DNA of 20,625 nucleotides from CAZSNT01 sp964607765 (GCA_964607765.1 CAZSNT010000171.1:1-20625); one strand, 5' to 3'. Positions 1 to 6,806 are shown, counted from the first letter of the stretch. Numbers and translations are program-made. Notes: generated from the letters alone by a model not told the origin.

Positions 1-22
1 GTGGGAGGGGTGTGAGAGGGGG
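1..22 (+). repeat. GTGTGAG-type array, left member of inverted pair A (cut by window edge)
   Basis: The window opens with GTGGGAG-GG-GTGTGAG-AG followed by a G-run, in 9-bp register. Bases 8-19 are the exact reverse complement of 71-82 (12 bp), so this arm can pair with the array at 47-128. The array may extend beyond the window. Confidence 0.6.
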
Positions 23-25
23 GCA

Positions 26-43
26 CACGGAACGATATCCGTG
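26..43. other. Perfect 6-bp stem-loop between the arms of pair A
   Basis: CACGGA-ACGATA-TCCGTG is a perfect inverted repeat with a 6-nt loop. It lies exactly between the two array arms, so it could cap a larger hairpin formed by 8-19 and 71-82. Confidence 0.5.
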
Positions 44-46
44 CAC

Positions 47-128
47 ATCACGCCTTTCACACTCACCACGCCTCTCACACCCATCACGCCTCTCACACTC
101 ATCACACTCCTCGCACCCACCACACTCG
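47..128 (-). repeat. Degenerate 9-bp array, right member of inverted pair A
   Basis: On the minus strand about nine units in 9-bp register read GTGTGAG-NN with drift (GTGTGAG, GCGTGAT, GTGTGAA, GTGTGGT, GTGCGAG). Alternate units resemble each other, giving an 18-bp higher-order period (GTGTGAG-AG-GCGTGAT-GG). It is the most diverged array in the window. Confidence 0.65.
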
Positions 129-203
129 ACATCGTTAACAACAGATCACTGACTATTCACAGCAAAAACGGCACTCTCCAAACCCAGTGTTGGAAGCGAG
201 AGC
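129..203. other. Unique spacer between arrays downstream of the LamG gene
   Basis: About 75 nt, more AT-rich than its surroundings, separating the array at 47-128 from the one at 204-238. No gene, convincing promoter or terminator was seen in it. The whole stretch 1-238 carries no supported coding sequence. Confidence 0.4.
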
Positions 204-238
204 CCACACACCTCTCACACTCCTCACACCCCTCACAC
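204..238 (-). repeat. 9-bp array abutting the stop codon of the LamG gene
   Basis: On the minus strand the TAG stop (241-239) is followed with no intervening base by GTGTGAG-GG-GTGTGAG-GA-GTGTGAG-AG-GTGTGTG. The last coding bases (AATGAG before TAG) themselves resemble a unit. The array therefore marks the exact 3' end of the gene. Confidence 0.75.
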
Positions 239-3200
239 CTACTCATTCAAGACCGCGACCGTACTGATCCGGTCCAGCACCACACTGCCCGCAACACGGA
301 TCGGAACTTTATGCAGGCCGGTGACTTCCTCGTAATAGGCGCCTATCAGGCGATCGACGCCGTAGCCGCCGCTGAGGAACAAGCCCTCGTCGGGGCGCGC
401 GAAAGTGAACGTGATATTGCGCACTATCTCGAAGCCGTAGTCGGCGTTGTCGGGGTTCACGTTGCGATGGTCGGGGTGGTACTTGTGCCGGAACGGATTG
501 GTGGGATGCAGGCGCGGCAGCGTGACGGTGCCTGTGAGAGACAGGCCGCCGCCGACACCGCCGACCAGCTCGACCTCGTTGCCCTCGAAGTCGTACGCAA
601 CCGAACTGATGCGTTTGCCGATCAGCTTGCCGCGGCGCTTGATCAGGCCCTGGAACTCGGGCAGCTTCGTGTCGTCGGAGACAAGCACTATCTGACGCGC
701 AACGCTGTCAGTGATATCCTCTTCGTCGACCGTGCTGTCGGTCTCGCCCTCGGCCTTCTGCATCAGCGTGACGTGCTTGAGCAGGCGCACGATACCGTCT
801 TCGTCCACGTGCACAATGGCCCGGAACGAGGCCGTGTCGTCCGTCTCAGCCGGAGCGCCCGGATCGCCCGATGTCGCCTTGTGCACCTCGTTCACGGCGC
901 TCAGCACGACCCGCCCGATCCAGAGCCCCTTGGCCCCGGGCTGCCGTGAGAAGTCCGCACCACTGCCCAGGGCGTCCGCGTCCCACAGGTCCCCATCGGT
1001 ATCAATCCGCGACTGTCCCGCGGACCAGGCGGAGACATCGGCATTGACCAGCGTGCCGACGAGGCCATTGACCGTGCTGGCCGGACTGAGCTCCTCGCCC
1101 TCGTTGAACGGCCAGTACCCGATCAGCCCGGTCACGTCGGTCGGCAGCTGACGCGCGGCATGCGCCGCAATCTGAGTTGCGGACCGCGCAACGCCCCAAA
1201 CGCGAAGCTCGTCGATGAGCCCGTGGAAGTGGTTCCTGGCGTCCGCGCTCGTCAGCCCTTCGCGCCCGATGATCAAGGCGTCGCTGTTCGTAGCAGCGAC
1301 AGCCGTGGGGAAAACCCCGGCCATAGCACCGTCCACGTAGAACGTGGTGGACGGCACACTCACGTCCACCACGACCGCGACGTGATGCCACCGCCCGTTC
1401 GAAACAGCACGCGTCGACCTTACGCGTCCGCGTCCGGCAACGACAGCGCCGGCAAGCTTGTCCGTGCTTAGATCGAGGACGATGAAGTGTGGTCTCGAGC
1501 TCGAGTGTACCTGCTCGACAGTCACGGCGGTCTCGTCGTTGGTGCCGTCGGTGATGCTCACTACATCGTTGACCGCGAACCCGGCCGCGTCCGCGACCTC
1601 GACGGTGACATCGCTGCCTTGAGTTACCGCGGCCTCGGTCGTGGTCACCACGGAGTAGACCACATGTCCGAGCTCATCGATGGACAGGTTGTAGCCGGTC
1701 TCGCCTTTGAACACGACTGTGCGCAGCCCGTCCTCCGTGCTGTTCTCGAGAGGGTATACCCAGGCCTCGATGGTGACGTCTGTGGCGTCGAGAGCGGCGT
1801 TGTGCGTCACGTTCACGTAATCGTCCTCACCGTCGAACATGAGCGCGTACATGCCGGTACGGAAGGGAGCCTGCGGTCCGTAGATCCACTCCCAGGCGTT
1901 CGCGCCGGTCAGTGTTCCCTGCAGCGACCCGTCGAGGCCGTTGCCTGACCCGTCCGCCGTCGTCGTTCCGACGCCGTCGTTCAGGCTCCAGTAGGCAATC
2001 AAGCCGGTCATGCCGGGGACCAACTGTCGGTTGGCAAGCAGCTCTATCTCCCCGTCGGACCGCACGTGGTCCCAAATCCGGATCTCGTTCAGAGCTCCCT
2101 TGAAGTAGCCCGCCGACGTGTTCAGCCCCTGCCTGCCGATGATCAACGCGCCGGTGTTGTTGTTCACCGTTGGTCCCGTGTCCAGCGCGCCCTCTTGCTC
2201 TCCGGCAGGCGCGCCGTCGACGTAGAACTTCGTCGTGTTGGTGGTGCGATCGACCGATACGCCAACGTGGTGCCAGCGGCCATTGGTCACGGGCGTGAGC
2301 ATCACGGTGCTGCCTGCAGCCTTCGGGGTCGCGAGATCGACTGTGATCGTGTTGTTGACCGGGTCAACCGCATTGATGCGCAGCCCGGTTTCGGTCGCGA
2401 TGCTGACCGTCTGTCCGATGCCCAGCTCCGAGACGTCCTCGACCTCGACGACCACGTCTGTGCCGGCAGTCTCGGCCTGGGTTGTGGTCGTTGTCCACGT
2501 GTCGCAGGCGAGCGCGTCAGCAGCATTCCCACTGACCCAGTAGCGCACGCGGCCGTACTCGTCCAGCGCCAAGCCGTACCCGTTGTCGCCTTTCATCAGA
2601 ATGTTGCGCAACGGACCGGTGTTCGGCTCGGCCTTCACCCAGGCCTCGATCGTGAAGCTGTCCAGGTTGAGCACGTCGTTGTGCGGAACGGAGACACGGT
2701 GGTCCGTGCCGTTGAACGCCAGCGCGTATTCGGCCGTGATAGCGCTGCCCAAGCTAACGCCGGCCGTGAAGTTCCGGTCCGACATGTTCACCAGGTAGCC
2801 GGTCGCCAACACAGAGTCGGCCACAGCCACGGACGGCCGTACAACCACGTCATCGAACTGGTAGTAGCCCCCGGCCTGTTTCCACTCGACCGCTTTGACC
2901 CGGAGCAGGTCGGGGAACGTGAACGTTTTGAGCCCGTCCCCGGCTGTGTAGCTCAGGGTGCGCTGGGTGACCTTGTCGTCCTCGAGCGTGACAGTGAACG
3001 GGATGACCGCGCCGGTGGGGCGGTTGTCAAAGTCGTTGAGCGTGATTGACTCGAACTGGAACAGGCTGCCGTTGACCGCAGTCAGCTTCGTCAATCCGTT
3101 GCGGTCGTTGTTGTAGAGCATGGTCGAGCCGGCGTAGTCGTGATTCAGTGTCCCGACCGTGTAGAACTTGGACGTGGCGCTGAGGTTATCGAAACGGAAC

Positions 3201-5236
3201 CCGGACTCCTCGTAGCGTTTGCCCTGGTTGTAGGCATCGGGCAGAGGCGTGTTGCGATTGTCGGCATGCTGCAGGTCGGCGTGCTCAAACGCCACGGTCA
3301 CAGCAGCGTTCGCGTTCACGGTCTCTTTACGGTCGGCCACGACACCGCCGTTGTCCCCGTCGAAGGGCCACCAGCCTGCGAGCTCAGGCTCGTGGCCTGT
3401 GAGGGAGAGTTGGTAGCTCGCTGCGATCAGCTCCTGCGTGCGTGCGCCTGACCAAAGCCGGACCTCATCCAGTCCTCCGGAGAAACTCTCTGTCGGATCA
3501 CTCGCGCTCACGCCGAACCGCACTTTGGTGGCGTTCGTGTCAATCGAGCCGCTCAGTCCCGACTCAGCTGCGTCCAGGCTGCCGTTCACGAAGATCCACT
3601 TTGTGCTTCCATCGAACATCGCGGCCACGTGCGTCCACGTGCGCAACGACAGCGCCGTCGTCCCGGTCAACGTGCTGCCGACACCGCTGGTTGTGAACGT
3701 CACCTTCCCGTCGGCATCGAGGCCGACTTCCCAGGCGCTGCTGCCCTTGGAGATCAGCACGGAGTTCTGAACCAGAAGAACATCGTCCAGCACCGGCATG
3801 CCGACATCGTAGACAGAGTCTGCCGTACACCGCAATCGGATGTAGTAGTGGGGACCGTGTTGGAGGTCTGTCTGGGATGCGTGGGGGTCGGGTGCGCTCA
3901 GAGTCGTCGTCGCCCAGTCGCCGGGCACGGACCAGGTCAACGTGTAGGTTCCGGCATCCTCTGTGAAGGCGTTGCTCGAATCTGTTACAGTCAGCGCTTG
4001 CCAGGTCGTTCCATCCCAGTACTCCCATGCGGTCTTCGCTGTGACATTGGTCCCCTGCCCTGCAGTCGTATACGCGATACGCGCCCGGTCGAAGGTCGCA
4101 GCACAGCCGATGTAGCACGCGTCGTTCTGGTCGGCTGCGAACGCGCCGAAGGGCTGCACATCCGCCGTGTCAGCGCTGGCGGCCTCCTCCGTCCTGTCGG
4201 TCCACGCCGACTTCGAATTGTCCTCGGACAACACGGCGGCTGCCGCGGGCGGATCGAGATAGACCCAGGCCTCGGCTGTCATCTCAGTGGTGAAATCGAA
4301 CGGCTCTTCCTTGGCCAGCTCGATGTATTCGTTCGTGCCGCTGAACTGCACCGCATGATCGCCAACAGGCGGCGCGCCGAAGGTGACGCCAACAGTCCGT
4401 TTCGGCGTGTAGTTCATGCTCTGCAGCGTACCGTCCCGCCGCTGTTCAGACGCATCGATCGCCTTGCCGTCGTTCGCCCCGCCCGGTTCCTCGTCGAAGC
4501 GCCATGCGCCGAGCAGGCCGGTCTCCGTGCCCAGCACATGATGCTGCTTGACGGCATTCACCTGCGCCTCCGTCCGGGCTGCCGACCACACACGAACCGT
4601 GTCGATACGGCCGACGAATACGCGCGTTGAGAACTCCTCATTGCACCCCACGAGCACCTTGAAGTCGTTCGTCGCCAGCGGCCCGGACCATTCCGCTGAG
4701 TTCACCAGGATGCCGTCCACGTAGAGGGACTTCCTGCTCCCGTCGAAGACGCCGGCGACATGGTACCAGGTTTCCGGCTCGAAGTCCTCTTTCGTCGACA
4801 GGCTGTGGACGCTGGTGCCGTTGCTGGTCCGAAAGGCAACCCGGTTCAGATTCGAATAGCGCGTCAGCCCCCACGCCTCGCCCTTGGTCACGATCGCCTG
4901 CCACTTCGGGGCGAACTTCCCACTCGCCACAGCGTCAAACCGCACCCACGCCTCAACGGTCAGCGCCGTGGTGACGTCGAACGCCCATTCCTCGGGAATC
5001 TCAACATGCGGTTTCGCCCCGGCCCCGCCCTGGTACACCAACGCGTACTCGTACTCCAGCCCAGCGCCTTGGGTCGACGGGAGACCGAACACAATGCATG
5101 CGGTGATGAGGGTGAGGAAGGGGTGTGAGGAGGGAGAGGAGTGTGAGGAGGGAGAGGGGTGCGAGGAGGGAGAGGGGTGCGAGGAGGGAGAGGGGTGTGA
5201 GGGGTGTGAGGGGTGTGAGTGGTGTGTCCGGCTCAC
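239..5236 (-). CDS. Secreted multi-domain LamG (concanavalin A-like) protein, 5' end disrupted by repeat array and scaffold gap
   Basis: A large exported protein of about 1,665 residues, probably a surface or extracellular glycan/protein-binding protein; no catalytic motif is visible. Four LamG-like jelly-roll units can be read at about residues 60-250, 290-630, 835-1085 and 1128-1378. Each has the signatures 'EAWV', 'W.HVA..D', 'YVDG' or 'FVNG', and 'DE(V/L)R(L/V)W...R'. Unit 2 is interrupted by a ~145-residue insert containing 'WEYWDGTTW'. Units 3 and 4 carry similar 65-75-residue inserts just before 'NGRWHHV'. Residues 640-805 look like a separate beta-rich module. The C-terminal ~230 residues, from 'GLWIGRVVLSAVNEVH', form a distinct domain. 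The listed start is a GTG beside the N gap. It would give an N-terminus made of Ser-His-Pro repeats encoded by a 9-bp array, followed by the hydrophobic core FLTLITACIVFGLP. The real start is more likely ATG at 5441, beyond the gap. Domain assignment is confident; function and ligand are unknown. Confidence 0.85.
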   Translation of the reverse strand: MSRTHHSHPSHPSHPSPSSHPSPSSHPSPSSHSSPSSHPFLTLITACIVFGLPSTQGAGLEYEYALVYQGGAGAKPHVEIPEEWAFDVTTALTVEAWVRFDAVASGKFAPKWQAIVTKGEAWGLTRYSNLNRVAFRTSNGTSVHSLSTKEDFEPETWYHVAGVFDGSRKSLYVDGILVNSAEWSGPLATNDFKVLVGCNEEFSTRVFVGRIDTVRVWSAARTEAQVNAVKQHHVLGTETGLLGAWRFDEEPGGANDGKAIDASEQRRDGTLQSMNYTPKRTVGVTFGAPPVGDHAVQFSGTNEYIELAKEEPFDFTTEMTAEAWVYLDPPAAAAVLSEDNSKSAWTDRTEEAASADTADVQPFGAFAADQNDACYIGCAATFDRARIAYTTAGQGTNVTAKTAWEYWDGTTWQALTVTDSSNAFTEDAGTYTLTWSVPGDWATTTLSAPDPHASQTDLQHGPHYYIRLRCTADSVYDVGMPVLDDVLLVQNSVLISKGSSAWEVGLDADGKVTFTTSGVGSTLTGTTALSLRTWTHVAAMFDGSTKWIFVNGSLDAAESGLSGSIDTNATKVRFGVSASDPTESFSGGLDEVRLWSGARTQELIAASYQLSLTGHEPELAGWWPFDGDNGGVVADRKETVNANAAVTVAFEHADLQHADNRNTPLPDAYNQGKRYEESGFRFDNLSATSKFYTVGTLNHDYAGSTMLYNNDRNGLTKLTAVNGSLFQFESITLNDFDNRPTGAVIPFTVTLEDDKVTQRTLSYTAGDGLKTFTFPDLLRVKAVEWKQAGGYYQFDDVVVRPSVAVADSVLATGYLVNMSDRNFTAGVSLGSAITAEYALAFNGTDHRVSVPHNDVLNLDSFTIEAWVKAEPNTGPLRNILMKGDNGYGLALDEYGRVRYWVSGNAADALACDTWTTTTTQAETAGTDVVVEVEDVSELGIGQTVSIATETGLRINAVDPVNNTITVDLATPKAAGSTVMLTPVTNGRWHHVGVSVDRTTNTTKFYVDGAPAGEQEGALDTGPTVNNNTGALIIGRQGLNTSAGYFKGALNEIRIWDHVRSDGEIELLANRQLVPGMTGLIAYWSLNDGVGTTTADGSGNGLDGSLQGTLTGANAWEWIYGPQAPFRTGMYALMFDGEDDYVNVTHNAALDATDVTIEAWVYPLENSTEDGLRTVVFKGETGYNLSIDELGHVVYSVVTTTEAAVTQGSDVTVEVADAAGFAVNDVVSITDGTNDETAVTVEQVHSSSRPHFIVLDLSTDKLAGAVVAGRGRVRSTRAVSNGRWHHVAVVVDVSVPSTTFYVDGAMAGVFPTAVAATNSDALIIGREGLTSADARNHFHGLIDELRVWGVARSATQIAAHAARQLPTDVTGLIGYWPFNEGEELSPASTVNGLVGTLVNADVSAWSAGQSRIDTDGDLWDADALGSGADFSRQPGAKGLWIGRVVLSAVNEVHKATSGDPGAPAETDDTASFRAIVHVDEDGIVRLLKHVTLMQKAEGETDSTVDEEDITDSVARQIVLVSDDTKLPEFQGLIKRRGKLIGKRISSVAYDFEGNEVELVGGVGGGLSLTGTVTLPRLHPTNPFRHKYHPDHRNVNPDNADYGFEIVRNITFTFARPDEGLFLSGGYGVDRLIGAYYEEVTGLHKVPIRVAGSVVLDRISTVAVLNE
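5123..5228 (+). repeat. Twelve-unit 9-bp array with 18-bp higher-order period, left member of inverted pair B
   Basis: Twelve consecutive 9-bp units: GTGTGAG or GTGCGAG alternating with GGGAGAG four times (an 18-bp super-unit), then three GTGTGAG and a diverged GTGTGTC. On the minus strand this is in frame with the LamG protein and would encode Ser-His-Pro and Ser-Pro-Ser repeats directly before the signal-peptide core. Confidence 0.85.
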
Positions 5237-5237
5237 A

Positions 5238-5337
5238 NNNNNNNNNNNNNNNNNNNNNNNNNNNNNNNNNNNNNNNNNNNNNNNNNNNNNNNNNNNNNNN
5301 NNNNNNNNNNNNNNNNNNNNNNNNNNNNNNNNNNNNN
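5238..5337. other. Scaffold gap of exactly 100 N
   Basis: One hundred N, the conventional placeholder for a gap of unknown size, lies between two arrays of the same repeat family in inverted orientation. The sequence lost is probably more array or a hairpin apex that assembly could not cross. The join itself rests on data not visible here. Confidence 0.95.
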
Positions 5338-5401
5338 CTACTCACACTACTCACACTACTCACACTACTCACACTACTCACACTACTCACACTACTCACA
5401 C
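5338..5401 (-). repeat. Seven-unit homogeneous 9-bp array, right member of inverted pair B
   Basis: Seven perfect GTGTGAG units separated by TA on the minus strand (CTCACAC-TA on plus). All units are identical, unlike the mixed left arm. The array truncates at the gap, so the copy number is a minimum. On the minus strand only the Val-Ser-Ser frame is open. Confidence 0.9.
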
Positions 5402-5441
5402 CCGTCTCGCGAGAGGCGAGCTTTGAGAGGATCGTTCTCAT
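5402..5441 (-). other. Probable true start of the LamG gene: first codons of a split signal peptide
   Basis: On the minus strand an ATG at 5441-5439 is preceded by AGGG (5449-5452) with 7 nt spacing. It opens MRTILSKLASRETG and then runs into the GTGTGAGTA array. Of the three frames through that array, two contain stops (TGA or TAG). Only the frame of this ATG is open, reading Val-Ser-Ser repeats. MRTILSKL looks like the charged n-region of a signal peptide whose hydrophobic core lies across the gap. The frame through the gap cannot be verified because the gap length is unknown. Confidence 0.5.
5405..5414. other. Perfect 10-bp palindrome TCTCGCGAGA beside the array
   Basis: A perfect self-complementary decamer lies 3 bp from the end of the seven-unit array, at its junction with unique sequence. 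It could be chance or a site recognised during array formation. Confidence 0.35.
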
Positions 5442-5448
5442 GGTGATG

Positions 5449-5452
5449 CCCT
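5449..5452 (-). promoter_or_regulatory. Ribosome binding site candidate for the ATG at 5441
   Basis: AGGG on the minus strand, 7 nt before the ATG. The match is short, but it has the same spacing as the sites before the tpsA and lipoprotein starts. It supports ATG 5441 over the GTG at 5236, which has only repeat sequence and the gap upstream. Confidence 0.35.
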
Positions 5453-5634
5453 GTTGATCGTGGGATCGGTTACCGGCAGTCGGTCTGCGGGCTGGATGCA
5501 AGTCACATTCTCAATCTGGCAGCGGCCTGATCTGTGGTCCGGAGACCGTAGCCGCCCATTCAATGTCGTCGAATTACGCAAGCTGTGGCAAAAACTCATG
5601 CGAAACGCCACCCTTGATCAGGCCAGTGTGACAG

Positions 5635-5716
5635 GTGTGAGGAGTGTGAGGAGTGTGAGGAGTGTGAGTTCCGGCCCAATGTCACACCACTCACACCACT
5701 CACACCACTCACACCC
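5635..5716. repeat. Complete inverted array pair C: hairpin with about 30-bp arms
   Basis: Left arm 5635-5668: four GTGTGAG units separated by GA. Right arm 5681-5716: three CTCACAC units plus a partial one, separated by CA. The loop is about 12 nt (5669-5680). The heptamers pair perfectly. The separators do not pair fully, leaving on the minus-strand RNA a mismatch plus a G-U at each step. The hairpin lies 68 nt after the stop of the upstream gene with no T-run, so it is not a standard intrinsic terminator. It could still stabilise an mRNA end or block read-through. Confidence 0.85.
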
Positions 5717-5784
5717 AACGCCGCGGCATTCTTCCCGCGATCAGCCTGGACCTCACTCCTCAATTCAATGACATTGGACGCCCA

Positions 5785-6795
5785 TTACTCAGCCAAGTCA
5801 GCGCGGCGTGCCCTGACCGGGATCCAGAACACCGTTCCTGCCCCGGTCGTCACCTTCAACAACGTGGATTGCTCAGCCAACGTCATACGCTCGCGCCTGA
5901 CATTCAGAACCAAGGTATCCGCCGTTCGGCCGGCGATCGTCAGATCAGTGGTCGCCTGGAGTTCTTCGTAGCTCCGCTGCAGCGGGTTCTCGGGGGCGGT
6001 TGCAACACGGGCAAGCGGCACCGTGCCGCTCTCGGCGAGCACTTGGACCGTCACGCCAACGGGGTCGGAGAGCAGATTGGTGAACTCGAGTTCCGCATCA
6101 CTCCGCGCCGTGCCGAAGTCGACCTGTTCGGCGCCCTGGAACGTCACCTGCACGGGGCCGATCGCGTCTGCCTTGCCACGGCAGTAGACCCAGTACGCTT
6201 CCCCGGACCGCATGGCGGTCGTGTCAGGCTCGGTTACCTGCACCCAGCTGTCGTTCACCAGGCGGTAGAACCGTTGACCCGCAAACGCCGATTGACGGAA
6301 GACTGTGGCGAACAAGGGCGGTGCAACCGCGTCCAGGCTGAACCCGACCAGGTTGAAGGAGTTGGGTTGCCAAACGAGCGGGCGATAGACAACCTTGCCC
6401 TCGACCGACCACTCGCAGCTCTGCGTGGCGTGTATGAGGTACCCGTGGTTACCGAACACAGCCCCAAGGCTGGAAAGAAAGGCGTCCGTGCGGGACGGCG
6501 CGTACCACACGCCCCAGCCCGGCTTCTTCCAAGTCGCTTCCTCCGGGTCGTCGATGAACTGCACCGGCGTGAGTACGGGCCAGTACGTGGCGACAGCATC
6601 GACGGGCAGGTTTGCGAAGACCTTCTCCGGCTCGTTCTCGAGGGGCGTGACCTGAAGGAACACGGCGTTCCAGCCGGCCTGCAGTTGGATGGTCTGAGTT
6701 CGGAGCACAGCCGACGTGGCCGTATCCTGCGCGGACGCGGCTGCAACCCAGCCGACAGCCAGTGCCACGACGGTGATCCACAGTGCCGGTTTCAT
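5785..6795 (-). CDS. Secreted protein of unknown function, possible companion of the LamG protein
   Basis: A 336-residue protein with a clear signal peptide (MKPALWITVVALAVGWVAAASA, predicted cut after Ala22 at A-S-A). The mature part opens with 'QTIQLQAGWNAVFLQVTP'. A middle region contains 'PGWGVWYAP', 'GYLIHAT' and 'NSFNLVGFSL'. The C-terminal ~120 residues are beta-rich and end near 'VFWIPVRAR', resembling a small Ig-like module. Cys127 and Cys205 could form a disulfide. The ATG at 6795 is preferred over the in-frame GTG at 6819 because the signal peptide then starts at once and GGAGG lies 11 nt upstream. The start is 33 nt after the tpsA stop, so the two genes are probably co-transcribed. 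I recall the 'AGWNAVFL(Q/E)V' opening from PVC-type bacteria near LamG proteins, but no function is established. A shared role with the LamG protein is inference from position. Confidence 0.85.
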   Translation of the reverse strand: MKPALWITVVALAVGWVAAASAQDTATSAVLRTQTIQLQAGWNAVFLQVTPLENEPEKVFANLPVDAVATYWPVLTPVQFIDDPEEATWKKPGWGVWYAPSRTDAFLSSLGAVFGNHGYLIHATQSCEWSVEGKVVYRPLVWQPNSFNLVGFSLDAVAPPLFATVFRQSAFAGQRFYRLVNDSWVQVTEPDTTAMRSGEAYWVYCRGKADAIGPVQVTFQGAEQVDFGTARSDAELEFTNLLSDPVGVTVQVLAESGTVPLARVATAPENPLQRSYEELQATTDLTIAGRTADTLVLNVRRERMTLAEQSTLLKVTTGAGTVFWIPVRARRADLAE

Positions 6796-6806
6796 CTGTC
6801 CCAAAT

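Larger units (their letters stand above)
5442..5784. other. Spacer between the 336-residue gene and the LamG gene
   Basis: A 343-nt region with no supported gene. In transcript order it holds 68 nt of unique sequence after the upstream stop, the array hairpin at 5716-5635, and then about 190 nt of unique sequence leading to the ATG at 5441. The latter could hold a promoter or a leader, but no clear -35/-10 pair was found. A short ORF on the opposite strand here consists largely of array sequence and was not called. Confidence 0.5.

Noticed and set aside
41..949. Plus-strand open frame starting in the left array
   Set aside because: Its N-terminus is array sequence read as Thr-Leu/Pro repeats and the rest is antisense to the LamG gene.
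5101..5441. Target-site duplication flanking array pair B, as expected of a transposon
   Set aside because: Comparing the flanks (AAGCTCGCC side and CTTCCTCACC side) gave no convincing direct repeat, and the inner sequence is missing.
5586..5611. Stem GTGGC/GCCAC in the LamG leader as a riboswitch or attenuator
   Set aside because: It is only five base pairs with a 17-nt loop, with no conserved core or expression platform.
5123..5716. CRISPR array
   Set aside because: The period is only 9 bp, there are no unique spacers of 25-40 bp, the units occur in both orientations and no cas gene is present.
5454..5771. Small plus-strand gene between the two secreted-protein genes
   Set aside because: Much of its translation is Val-Arg-Ser and Ser-His repeats from array pair C, and it has no RBS or recognised domain.
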